From Hyphobacterium sp. SN044 (lineage in GTDB: Bacteria > Pseudomonadota > Alphaproteobacteria > Caulobacterales > Maricaulaceae): a DNA stretch of 64,000 bases. The stretch lies in NCBI RefSeq assembly GCF_021864465.1, contig NZ_JAKKUV010000004.1, forward strand, positions 124,001 to 188,000. The letters run 5' to 3'. Positions 25,959 through 33,985 of the stretch are shown here, one piece after another. Numbering within the stretch: the first letter of the stretch is position 1; every line of letters begins with the position of its first letter. The position numbers were made by a program, and so were the translations under genes. The notes beneath the pieces were generated by a model that saw nothing but the letters and a program-made list of their open reading frames with translations, was not told the DNA's origin and ran no database searches.

Positions 25959-26771
25959 TTATTCCTCGCCGTCTCCATTGTCTTCGTCTTCGGGGGTTAC
26001 CGGATCGGGCGTACCCGGAGCGGTTTCGGCCGGATCGACCGCCGGATCGGAACCCTCGGGTTCTTCGGACAGGTCCTCATCACCGGCAGCCGCTTCCGAT
26101 TCGATCCCCACTTCCGGAGTCGGTGCGGCATCTTCAATTACGCCGGAGGAAACGGCATCGTCGAGCGATTCCAGGCCGACATCGCCGTTCACGTCCGCTT
26201 CGCCCTCAACAGCTTCCACTTCGGCCGGGGCCGGAGCGGGGAAGGGAACCGGGTTGTCCGACAGCGTCTGGAGGTAGGCGAGCAGGTTGGCCCGGTCTTC
26301 CTCGCCGCGCAGACCGGCAAAGGACATGTTCGTGCCCGGCACGTAACCACGCGGATTCTCGATGAAGGCGTCGAGATTCTCGTAGGTCCAGCTGCCTTCC
26401 ATGCTGCTCAGCGCAGCGGAGTAGCTGAAGCCCGCATGGGCTGCCTTCGGCGCGCCGACCACGCCCCAGAGGTTCGGGCCGGTGCCATTGGCACCGCCTT
26501 GCTCGAAAGTGTGGCAGGAGACGCAGCGGCGGGCGATGCGTTCGCCGGCTTCCGCGCTCGCATTGGCGAGCAGCGTGCCGAGATCGATCTCCGGCTCTTC
26601 CTCGGCAGGGCCCGATCCGGTGCCCAGCGATGCCAGGTCCAGCGGGTAGGCAAATTCGGTTTCTTCCCCGTGTTTCGGGAAAAGGCCCTCGGCGATGATG
26701 CCGATGACCATGACCGCCAGGATGGTGCCAATCACCACGCCTGCAATTTTGTTCCAGAAGAGATCGCCCAT
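25959..26771 (-). CDS. Membrane-anchored class I cytochrome c with acidic C-terminal tail
   Basis: 270 residues. One N-terminal membrane anchor (about residues 10-30), a linker, then a cytochrome c domain with heme site C83-V-S-C86-H87 and probable methionine ligand M149 in VPGTNMSFAGL. This matches CycM-type membrane cytochromes that carry electrons from the bc1 complex to an oxidase. From about residue 180 the protein becomes a tail of roughly 90 residues dominated by Asp, Glu, Pro and Ala (SLDDAVSSGVIEDAAPTPEV and similar), ending DNGDGEE, which is not part of the usual fold. Confidence 0.9.
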   Translation of the reverse strand: MGDLFWNKIAGVVIGTILAVMVIGIIAEGLFPKHGEETEFAYPLDLASLGTGSGPAEEEPEIDLGTLLANASAEAGERIARRCVSCHTFEQGGANGTGPNLWGVVGAPKAAHAGFSYSAALSSMEGSWTYENLDAFIENPRGYVPGTNMSFAGLRGEEDRANLLAYLQTLSDNPVPFPAPAPAEVEAVEGEADVNGDVGLESLDDAVSSGVIEDAAPTPEVGIESEAAAGDEDLSEEPEGSDPAVDPAETAPGTPDPVTPEDEDNGDGEE

Positions 26772-27121
26772 TCTCGTCCCCAGGCAATGCTATTGAGAGC
26801 GCGAGCGTGTTTGGCACGCGCCAACGGGAGTGGCAACCGCGCAAGGCGGCAGTTCTGACCGTCACTTACGCTGCGTATGCGCCTGCGTCCAGCGGCGAAG
26901 GGTCGCGGTCTGCGGTCTTCGCCACATCGCCGCCACAGTCGGGACACCTCGCGGTCAAACAGCGTTGCGCAATGGCCTCACCCGCAGATTGCGGCACAGC
27001 GAACTGCTGTTTTCACGGAAACATCCCTCTTGCGGCGGGTTCCGGGCCTGCTCAGATCGGCAACGCGGGCGGCACGAAGCGTCCCGCAGGTTGGTCAACT
27101 AACAAGAAAGAGGGTTCAAAA
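26772..27121. other. 350-base divergent intergenic region, no gene seen
   Basis: Separates the divergent cytochrome c and beta-barrel genes and must carry both promoters. Reading frames through it are short and lack family features or ribosome-binding sites. The only clear signal is the AAGAGGG ribosome-binding site just before 27122. Confidence 0.6.
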
Positions 27122-27649
27122 ATGATCCGTATGCTCCTCTCCGCTTCCGCCGCGACGCTGGCGTTCGCATCCGTCGCTGCCGCCGATGCCGGCGATGTCC
27201 GCCTGTCGGGCGGTTACACGCACTTCGACGCAGAAGGGGTCGACCTCGGCGCGGTGACGCTCCGTGCCGGTTACGACTTCACCAACTATTTCGGCATCGA
27301 AGGCGAAGGCAATATCGGTGTTAACGACGATACCGTCTTTGTCGGTGCGACCCCGGTGAATGTCGAACTCGACTATTCCATCGGCGGTTTCGTGGTCGGC
27401 CGTCTGCCGGTCGCCGAAAACGCGAACCTGTTCGCCCGTGCCGGTTACACCTCGGCTTCCGCGGAAGCGTCGGCCGCTGGCGTGACCTTCGGTGACGATG
27501 ACGATGGCTGGTCCTACGGCGTCGGTGGCGAATGGTTCTTCGATGGTGTGAACGGTGTCCGTTTCGACATCACCCGCACCGAATTCGACAACGCAGGCGA
27601 GTCCGACGCCGTCGGCATCTCCTACGTCCGCCGTTTCGGCACGCGCTGA
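27122..27649 (+). CDS. Small outer-membrane beta-barrel protein
   Basis: 175 residues with signal peptide (MIRMLLSASAATLAFASVAA, cleavage near ADA). The mature part shows about eight amphipathic strands (VRLSGGYTHFD, VTLRAGYDFTNYFGIEGEGN, SIGGFVVGRLPVAEN, LFARAGYTSASAEAS, WSYGVGGEWFF, GVRFDITRTEF, AVGISYVRRF), typical of OmpA-like/porin-family 8-stranded barrels. There is no peptidoglycan-binding domain. The start at 27122 is fixed by AAGAGGG upstream and the signal peptide. Confidence 0.85.
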   Translation: MIRMLLSASAATLAFASVAAADAGDVRLSGGYTHFDAEGVDLGAVTLRAGYDFTNYFGIEGEGNIGVNDDTVFVGATPVNVELDYSIGGFVVGRLPVAENANLFARAGYTSASAEASAAGVTFGDDDDGWSYGVGGEWFFDGVNGVRFDITRTEFDNAGESDAVGISYVRRFGTR

Positions 27650-27674
27650 TCGCGTCGACTGAACGAAAAGAAGA

Positions 27675-27705
27675 GGGCTCCGCTTCCGGCGGGGCCCTTT
27701 TTCTT
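27675..27705. terminator. Bidirectional intrinsic terminator between the barrel gene and nudC
   Basis: GGGCTCCGC at 27675-27683 pairs with GCGGGGCCC (one G-T wobble) ending at 27697, followed by TTTTTC on the plus strand and preceded by an A-rich run, giving T residues on the minus strand. It serves two convergent genes. Confidence 0.82.
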
Positions 27706-27716
27706 TGGCGTAAGGG

Positions 27717-28616
27717 TCAGCGCGCCGCCCAGACTTCCAGCAACCGCCGGGCGATGGCGATCTTCGGTGGCACATCGGCGTCGGGATGTTCACCGGCCAG
27801 CATGGCGGCGATTTCGGCCTTCGTGAACCAGCGGGCGGTTTCCAGCTCGGCGGTGTCGATCGTCACGTCGCGCGAGATCGCCGGAACGATCAGCCCGATC
27901 ATCAGCGAGGACGGGAAGGGCCAGGGCTGGGAGGCGATATATTCGGCCCGGGCATGATCGACCTTGATGCCGGTTTCCTCGGCGGTTTCGCGGGCGCAGG
28001 CCTCCTCGATCGTCTCGCCGGGCTCCATGAAGCCTGCCAGTGCCGACCACATGCGGGGCGGCCAGGCGGCCTGACGGCCCAGGAGGCAGCGGTCTCCGTC
28101 GACCGGCAGCATGATAACGACCGGATCAGTGCGCGGGAAATGCTCCGCGCCGCACGCGATGCAATCGCGCTTCAACCCGCCGCAGCCGTCTTTCAGCCGG
28201 TCCCCGCAACTCGAACAGAAGCTGCGCCGCTCGCGCCACAGCAGCAGCGAGCGGGCGAAGGCGAAAATCCCCGCTTCACCCATCTCCAGCCGCATCCCGG
28301 CGGCGCGCGGATCGGAGAAGCGGGAATCCTCGAACGGGTCGCTGGAATCCGCCGTCTCGCCGGCGAACAGTGCGGTACCGTCCTCGAAGCCGAGGAAGAT
28401 CAGCTCGCGGTCCGGGGCGAAACGGGGATCGTTCAGCGGGAAGCGGATCAGCTGGCCATTGTGCGAGATCAGCGGCTCGCCGCCGCGCAGCACGATGCGC
28501 CGGCCGGCGGGATCCGCCTGCAAGGCCGCCAGCGTGGTGGCATCACGTCGCACCGCCTCGCCGCGATCCAGCGGACAGGCCGAAAAGGCGAGGGGCGGGA
28601 GGCCGGTATCGGGCAT
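27717..28616 (-). CDS. nudC: NAD(+) diphosphatase (Nudix, NudC family)
   Basis: 299 residues. Cleaves NADH/NAD+ to NMN(H) and AMP and, in the NudC family, removes NAD caps from RNA. A zinc ribbon (CSSCGDRL and CIACGAEHFPRTDP) precedes the Nudix box GFMEPGETIEEACARETAEE followed by TGI. SQPWPFPSSLM is the NudC-specific SQPWPFPxS motif. The start at 28616 is chosen because AAGGA lies eight bases upstream; an ATG three codons earlier abuts the same AAGG. Confidence 0.94.
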   Translation of the reverse strand: MPDTGLPPLAFSACPLDRGEAVRRDATTLAALQADPAGRRIVLRGGEPLISHNGQLIRFPLNDPRFAPDRELIFLGFEDGTALFAGETADSSDPFEDSRFSDPRAAGMRLEMGEAGIFAFARSLLLWRERRSFCSSCGDRLKDGCGGLKRDCIACGAEHFPRTDPVVIMLPVDGDRCLLGRQAAWPPRMWSALAGFMEPGETIEEACARETAEETGIKVDHARAEYIASQPWPFPSSLMIGLIVPAISRDVTIDTAELETARWFTKAEIAAMLAGEHPDADVPPKIAIARRLLEVWAAR

Positions 28617-28722
28617 GGTCGCCATCCTTCAAGCGTTGGTGCCGTGCTACTGCCAGTCGGCGGCGTTGCCAACCGGACTTGAAACCCGGCCGGGTGATGC
28701 CCACACTCTATTTAAGGAAAAG

Positions 28723-30357
28723 CTGAACAAACTGGGATCGGTTCTGAACACGCTGTTCGCCATCGCGATGTCGCTTCAACTCGCCGGGACGCCCATCGAG
28801 GCCGACCCGGTCGAGGCATTTTACGCTGCGCGCGCCGGTGCGCCGGTCTGGACCGGGGACGCCAACCGGGAGAACCGCGCCGACTTGCTCGCTGCGCTCG
28901 CGTCGGCGTCTCACCACGGTCTCGATCCCGCCGACTATGGCTATGATGCATTGCTGGTTGCTGGTCCGGGCGAGGTTGATCCGGCGCTTGAGCGCCTGGC
29001 CACCGAAGGCTGGATGTCGCTGGCCGACGATCTGGCCACAGGGCGGGTCCATCCGCGCGACTACGGGGCGGAATTCGATGCCCCCGAACCGCTGGCCAAT
29101 CCCGCAGACGCGCTGGCATTGATGATCGCGGCGGGCGAGGTTGCCACAAGCCTTGAGGCGCTGGCGCCGCGGCGCCCCGACTACCGGGCGCTGCAAGCTG
29201 CGCTGCAGCGCTATCGCGAGATCGCAAAACAGGGCGGTTGGCGCGCGATCGAGGCTGGCCCCGCCCTGCATCCCGGTGACCGCGATGTCCGGGTGCTCTA
29301 TCTGCGCGACCGGTTGCAGGCGGAAGGCCTGATGCCGGCCCTCCCCTGGCCTGTGCCCGAAGCGTTTCCCGACTTCATCGACGCCATGATGACCTATGAC
29401 GAGGCGGTCGAGGCCGCTGTCATGGACGTGCAGCGTTCCGGGCACATGGAGGCAGACGGTGTCGCCGGGGCAGACACGATCGAGTGGCTCAACATTCCCG
29501 TGGAACACCGCATTGCGCAGATAGAGGCGAATCTGGAGCGACTGCGCTGGCTGCCGCGTGAGCCCGCCTCGCCGCGGGTGGAGGTCAATCTGCCCGATTA
29601 CCGCCTCGCAGTGTACGGAGACGCAGGCCTGGTCCGGAGCTACGACGTGATCGTCGGGCGGCCGAGCCGGCCGTCGCCGCAGCTGCACGCGCAGATGCGC
29701 TACATGATCCTCAATCCGTGGTGGGAGACGCCGCACCGTCTGGCCGTCCTCGACGAGCTGCCGCTGTTCCGGCGCGATCCGGAAGCTGTCGAGCGGCTCG
29801 GCTTCGTCGTGCTCAACCGGGAGACGGGTGAGGCCGTGGACGCGTCGGAGATCGACTGGACCACGGTCAGCGCGCGCGACTTTCCCTACCGCCTCCGCCA
29901 GCGCCCCGGCCCGCTCAACGCGCTGGGCGTGGTGAAATTCATCTTTCCCAACCCGTTCTCGACCTTCCTGCACGACACGTCCGCCCGCGCGCTGTTCAAC
30001 CGGCCGTCGCGGGCCTTCTCCTCCGGCTGCGTCCGGGTGCGCGATGCTGTGGCACTGGCGGAATGGGTCGCCGCACTCGCGAGCGATACCGACAACGAGC
30101 GTTTGCACGACGCCCTCGACAGCGGGGCGGAAACCCGCATCGATCTGAACCGGCCGATCGATGTGCGTTTCCTCTATCTCACCGCCGTCGCAGACGGGGC
30201 GGGCGGCGTGCGTTTCGTGCCGGATGTGTATGGTCTCGACGAGAGACTGATCGAGGCACTCGGGGGTGTGCCTGAAACGGAAAGTCCTGACGATGAAGTC
30301 GATACTGACGGGTTTATTCTGGCTGACGGCAGCAGCGAGTGCGGCCTCGGCCTCTGA
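28723..30357 (+). CDS. L,D-transpeptidase with scaffold domain (LdtD/YcbB type)
   Basis: About 544 residues. N-terminal L,D-transpeptidase scaffold region (EAFYAARAGAPVWTG, ALASASHHGLDPADYGYDAL), a peptidoglycan-binding-like region, then the YkuD catalytic domain with FLHDTSARALFNRPSRAF and SSGCVRVRDAVALAEW, where H, S, G, C, R form the active site. It makes 3-3 cross-links in periplasmic murein. The N terminus is uncertain: ATG 28768 would remove the signal peptide; CTG 28723 follows AAGGA and yields a plausible export signal (NKLGSVLNTLFAIAMSLQLA); TTG 28666 is also possible. It overlaps the next gene by 65 bases. Confidence 0.87.
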   Translation: MNKLGSVLNTLFAIAMSLQLAGTPIEADPVEAFYAARAGAPVWTGDANRENRADLLAALASASHHGLDPADYGYDALLVAGPGEVDPALERLATEGWMSLADDLATGRVHPRDYGAEFDAPEPLANPADALALMIAAGEVATSLEALAPRRPDYRALQAALQRYREIAKQGGWRAIEAGPALHPGDRDVRVLYLRDRLQAEGLMPALPWPVPEAFPDFIDAMMTYDEAVEAAVMDVQRSGHMEADGVAGADTIEWLNIPVEHRIAQIEANLERLRWLPREPASPRVEVNLPDYRLAVYGDAGLVRSYDVIVGRPSRPSPQLHAQMRYMILNPWWETPHRLAVLDELPLFRRDPEAVERLGFVVLNRETGEAVDASEIDWTTVSARDFPYRLRQRPGPLNALGVVKFIFPNPFSTFLHDTSARALFNRPSRAFSSGCVRVRDAVALAEWVAALASDTDNERLHDALDSGAETRIDLNRPIDVRFLYLTAVADGAGGVRFVPDVYGLDERLIEALGGVPETESPDDEVDTDGFILADGSSECGLGL

Positions 30358-31255
30358 CATGGCACCGGTTCGCGAGCCGGTCGATATCCAGGCCTATGAC
30401 AATGGCCGCACCAGCCTGACGGTTTCGGTGAATGACGGCCTGTCTGTCGATTACCGGGTGTTCGCGCTGTCGGTCATGCCGGGCGAGATGCTGATGCTGT
30501 CCGCCGACCGGGCGGTCGACTGGCGGTCCGAGCGTCCCTTTGCGGAAGGTCTGGGCGAGCGCGCGATCTGGCTCGCGCCCGAGCAGCCCGGACATCACGT
30601 GATCGAGGCGGTCGCCGAGAACGGCGAAACCATTCGTCTGAACGTCTTTGTCCTTCGTCCGGCGAACGAGATGCGCGATGGCCACCTGTCCGGCTACCGG
30701 ATCGGCGACTATCCGCGCGAACCCTATCGCGGGCTCGACACCTACCGCGCACCCGAGGGCTATATCGAAGTCACCCAGGACATGCTGGAGATCGAGGTGG
30801 CACCGCATTTCACGCTGGGCCAGTTCCTGTGCAAGCAGGACGCGGACTGGCCGCGCTACGCGGTGGTGCGTGAAGACCTGCTCCTGTCGCTCGAACACAT
30901 CCTCGAACGCGTCAACGAGAACGGCTGGCGTACGGACGGCTTCGTCGTGATGAGCGGCTATCGCACGCCGGACTACAATCGCAACCTCAGGAATGGCGAG
31001 CATTCGCGCCACGTCTATGGCGGCGCGGCGGACATCTTCATCGATGAGGACGGCGACAAGGTGATGGACGATCTCAATGGCGACGGCCAGCAGAACCAGG
31101 AAGACGCCGCCGTCCTGTTCGACTTCATCCATACCCTGATGGAAGACGAGGCAAACGGTCTCGCAGGCGGGCTCGGCGAATACCGGGCCAATGGCTATCA
31201 CGGTCCCTATGTCCATATCGACGAGCGCGGCTTCAACGTCCGCTGGGGGCGGTGA
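30293..31255 (+). CDS. M15-type (DUF882, YcbK-like) peptidoglycan peptidase
   Basis: 320 residues with signal peptide (MKSILTGLFWLTAAASAASA). The C-terminal domain has the zinc-site pattern of M15/DUF882 proteins: VMSGYRTPDYNRNL, then SRHVYGGAADIFID (His and Asp ligands) and GPYVHIDERG (His ligand). The N-terminal roughly 130 residues form a beta-rich accessory domain. Likely a murein endopeptidase or carboxypeptidase in the periplasm. The start lies inside the 3' end of the transpeptidase gene; ycbB and ycbK are also neighbours in E. coli. Confidence 0.83.
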   Translation: MKSILTGLFWLTAAASAASASDMAPVREPVDIQAYDNGRTSLTVSVNDGLSVDYRVFALSVMPGEMLMLSADRAVDWRSERPFAEGLGERAIWLAPEQPGHHVIEAVAENGETIRLNVFVLRPANEMRDGHLSGYRIGDYPREPYRGLDTYRAPEGYIEVTQDMLEIEVAPHFTLGQFLCKQDADWPRYAVVREDLLLSLEHILERVNENGWRTDGFVVMSGYRTPDYNRNLRNGEHSRHVYGGAADIFIDEDGDKVMDDLNGDGQQNQEDAAVLFDFIHTLMEDEANGLAGGLGEYRANGYHGPYVHIDERGFNVRWGR

Positions 31256-31354
31256 GACGATCTTCAGTTATTGCAATTAAGAACGAGTCGCATAAACTCG
31301 GATTGTGGTGTCGCCGTTTCATTGCGGGCGAGGCCGTAATCCGGGGAGTGAGCG

Positions 31355-31576
31355 ATGCGATGGGCCGCCAATGATCTTGATGCTTTCAGCGAGACACTGT
31401 CACTGAATTCCGTGCAGGAAAGCGCCTCCGACCGCGCGGTGCGCGACTGGTTGGAAACCCAGTCGCGCGTGGTGACCTGGTGGCGCGATCTGCTGGTTGA
31501 GTCGGGTGGTGACCCCGACCTCGTCGCAGCGCTCGACGACCATGCGGCATTCCTGCGGGGCGCGTCGGCGGGGTAA
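31355..31576 (+). CDS. Small hypothetical protein
   Basis: 73 residues, soluble, acidic and helical, rich in tryptophan (DWLETQSRVVTWWRDLLVES). GGGGAG sits about seven bases before the ATG, and codon use resembles the neighbours, supporting a real gene. No family is recognised. It stands alone before a 430-base repeat-filled gap. Confidence 0.6.
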   Translation: MRWAANDLDAFSETLSLNSVQESASDRAVRDWLETQSRVVTWWRDLLVESGGDPDLVAALDDHAAFLRGASAG

Positions 31577-31597
31577 ATTCGAATCTCAATAACCGCT

Positions 31598-31687
31598 CTT
31601 CGAGACGCGATCTTTCGGTCGCTCCTCAGGACAGGTCATTGAGTTCGAGCCTGTCCTGAGGAGGGCGCGAAAGCGGCCGTCTCGAAG
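31598..31687. repeat. Long imperfect hairpin (90 bases)
   Basis: Outer arms CTTCGAGACG (31598-31607) and CGTCTCGAAG (31678-31687) are perfectly complementary, as are inner arms CTCCTCAGGACAGG (31622-31635) and CCTGTCCTGAGGAG (31650-31663). The 14-base spacers between the arms also pair partly (ctttcg / cgaaag). The stem could be about 38 base pairs. This looks like a miniature dispersed repeat. Confidence 0.85.
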
Positions 31688-31705
31688 GGCGGCTCGATTT
31701 ACTCC

Positions 31706-31804
31706 GACGCTCCCCGGTTTCGCGCAGCGAAGACCGGGGTCCAGCCTGGATCCCGGATCGGCGCCTGCCCTCGCGGAGGCGGAGGTCGCCGTCCGGGAAA
31801 CGTC
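31706..31804. repeat. Composite palindromic element with inverted ends, copy 2
   Basis: 99 bases, from GACGCTCCCCGG to CCGGGAAACGTC, same order of internal blocks as copies at 22568 and 49098 but with a longer second loop (gcgcctgccctcgcggaggc). It lies between the long hairpin and a form-B REP-like element. Confidence 0.75.
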
Positions 31805-31822
31805 AATCAGTCGCTGAACGTC

Positions 31823-31885
31823 ACCCCACCCCGCTCCCGTCTTGCTGACGCAAGCCGCTCGCGTCCCTCCCCCTCAAGGGGAGGG
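31823..31885. repeat. REP-like element form B, single copy
   Basis: ACCCCACCCCGCTCCCG followed by TTGCTGACGCAAGCCGCTCG and CCTCCCCCTCAAGGGGAGG, matching 22421-22481 and 48932-48996. The 31577-32005 gap therefore consists of three different repeat types and shows no gene. Confidence 0.75.
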
Positions 31886-32005
31886 TAGGGCGCTGCTACT
31901 CCACATTCCGGCCTCGACCCGGGTGATCGGGGTCGAAGTCCCGATCGAGGGAACCGCATCGAATGCCCGGCGTTCCGACCCCGTGCCGATAGTCGAGATC
32001 CACAA

Positions 32006-33814
32006 GTGGCCGTGAAGCGTCGAACCGTCTGGAGCCTGGCCGCGACCGGGGTCGTGCTCGCCGGGCTGATCACCGGCGCGGCGGCCTTCATGTGGTATCT
32101 CTCGAGCCCGGACCGGGCGACCGGCTTCATCCGGAATCAGATCGCTTTGCGGACCGAGCGCGAGGTGTCGCTCTCTGCCGGCTGGGTCGATTGGGGTTGG
32201 AAGCCGGTGCTGCGGCTGCGCGCCGTTGGGCTCGAGGGCAAGGCCGATGCCGGCATTCTCGACCTGCGGCTTGATCCCTTCGGCTTTCTTGTCGGGCAAC
32301 GCGTGGTGGAGCACGCCGATATCGAGGCGGCCGCCTACAGCACGACGCTCGGCAGCGGCGGGTCCGGACCGCCCGGGTTTCTGGACCAGGTGGCGTCGGT
32401 CGAGATGCGGCAGGTCCGGCTCGACATTGCGCGCCCGAACCGGCCCGTCTCGCGCCTGTACATCACGCGCGGAACGGGCGATCTGCGCAGCGGCGATTTC
32501 GAAGCCGAGGGGCGCGGCGGAGGGGCCGACCTGACCCTGTCCGGCCGTGCGGCCAGCCTGTCGCTTGACGGGTTCGAGGGCGAGATGATGGTCTCGGGCG
32601 ACAATTTCGCCGACTTCGCGGCCCTGTTCGGCCTGTCCGCCCCCGACACGCCGCCCTTCACCCTGTCGGGCGGGCTGAGCCATGACAGCGATGTCTGGCG
32701 GTTCGCCCCGTTCGACGGGACGGTGGGCGACAGCGATCTGTCGGGCGAGATGGCGGCGGACTTTTCGGGAAACCGTCCTCTGCTGACCGCCGATCTGCGT
32801 TCCGATCTTCTCGATCTCGACGATCTCGGCGTGATCATCGGTGCGCCATCGGACGTGCAGACCGGCGAGGAGAATGCACAGCAGGCGGCGATCAACGCTG
32901 CCTATGCCGCCAGCCCGCGCCTGATCCCCGATGCCGAGCTCGACTTCACCCGTTTCCGGGCCGCCGACGCCGAAGTGCATTTCGAGGCGGGCGAAGTGAA
33001 GGCCGGTCCCTTCCCCCTGCGGTCGATCAGCTTCGATCTCGTCCTGCGAGAAGCCGTGATGACGATCGATCCCCTTGTGTTCGAAGCGCCGCTCGGCGGT
33101 ACGCTCGACGGGCGGATCGATATCGACGCGCGGTCCGACACGGTGCGCAGCCGCGCGGAGGGCCGGCTGGAGGGCTTCGACCTGCGCGAGATCGCGCAAG
33201 GGAGGCTGGCACGCGGGCCGATGACCAGCGAATTCCTGCTGAACCTGACCGGATCGGACCTGCGCTCCGCCTTCGCCTCGGCGGATGGCGAGATTTCCCT
33301 CTGGACCGGTGCGGACGCCGAATTGCGCAGTCTCGCGGTCGAAGGCGCCGGGCTCGATCTCGGGGAGGTCTTTCTGCTGATCCTCACCGAGGACAACGAG
33401 AATGCGGAATACGTGCCGGTGCGCTGCGGCGCGGCGCGGTTCGAGGTCGCGGACGGGGTCGCGCATGCCCGCCCGGTCGTGCTCGACACCGAGGACAGCC
33501 TGATCCGTATGGACGGCGAGGTTTCGCTGGAAACCGAGATCATCACGCTCGACGTGGATGCCGACGCCAAGGACGTGTCCTGGGGCAGTCTTCTCGGTGG
33601 CGTCAGCATTGGCGGCACGCTGCGCGACCCCTCCGTCGACATCAATGCGGTGGCAACGGTTCTGCAGGGCGGAGCGGCGGCGCTCCTGTCCGGCGTGGCC
33701 GGGCCGCTGGCGGCCTTGCCCTTCACCCAGCCCGGCCTCGGCGAGGATGCGCCGTGCGGCGCGGTGCTGGCGCATGCACAGGCCGTCGCGGACCGCGAAG
33801 CGCAGGACGGCTGA
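32006..33814 (+). CDS. AsmA-like inner-membrane-anchored protein
   Basis: 602 residues. One N-terminal membrane helix (about residues 8-31, TGVVLAGLITGAAAFMWYLS), then a long periplasmic beta-rich region with the repeating strand pattern of AsmA/TamB-like proteins (LSLDGFEGEMMVSGDNFADF, GDLRSGDFEAEGRGGGADLT, ADLRSDLLDLDDLG). C-terminal GVSIGGTLRDPSVDIN is the family's usual closing motif. These proteins form bridge-like grooves linked to lipid transport and outer-membrane homeostasis. GTG codons at 32006 and 32012 are possible starts. Confidence 0.82.
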   Translation: MAVKRRTVWSLAATGVVLAGLITGAAAFMWYLSSPDRATGFIRNQIALRTEREVSLSAGWVDWGWKPVLRLRAVGLEGKADAGILDLRLDPFGFLVGQRVVEHADIEAAAYSTTLGSGGSGPPGFLDQVASVEMRQVRLDIARPNRPVSRLYITRGTGDLRSGDFEAEGRGGGADLTLSGRAASLSLDGFEGEMMVSGDNFADFAALFGLSAPDTPPFTLSGGLSHDSDVWRFAPFDGTVGDSDLSGEMAADFSGNRPLLTADLRSDLLDLDDLGVIIGAPSDVQTGEENAQQAAINAAYAASPRLIPDAELDFTRFRAADAEVHFEAGEVKAGPFPLRSISFDLVLREAVMTIDPLVFEAPLGGTLDGRIDIDARSDTVRSRAEGRLEGFDLREIAQGRLARGPMTSEFLLNLTGSDLRSAFASADGEISLWTGADAELRSLAVEGAGLDLGEVFLLILTEDNENAEYVPVRCGAARFEVADGVAHARPVVLDTEDSLIRMDGEVSLETEIITLDVDADAKDVSWGSLLGGVSIGGTLRDPSVDINAVATVLQGGAAALLSGVAGPLAALPFTQPGLGEDAPCGAVLAHAQAVADREAQDG

Positions 33815-33856
33815 CTCCTGCGCCTTGCACCCGCCGCCCCGGCACGCGATATTGGG

Positions 33857-33957
33857 GGTGGAAGGCCGGCGCGGACGGAGCCCTCGCCAACCCGGTCAGG
33901 TCCGGAAGGAAGCAGCCGTAACGAGTTTCGCTCCGGGTCGCTGTCCGGTCTTCCACC
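33857..33957 (+). ncRNA. ffs: Bacterial small signal recognition particle RNA (4.5S)
   Basis: The universally conserved apical domain GGTCAGGTCCGGAAGGAAGC followed by AGCC is at about 33894-33917. The ends GGTGGAAG (33857) and CTTCCACC (ending 33957) pair to close one long hairpin of about 100 nucleotides, the size of 4.5S RNA. It lies directly upstream of dnaX, the usual place in alphaproteobacteria. With Ffh it targets membrane proteins to FtsY and the translocon. Confidence 0.96.
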
Positions 33958-33985
33958 TAACGCCGCACCAGCTCCCTAAAGGTCC

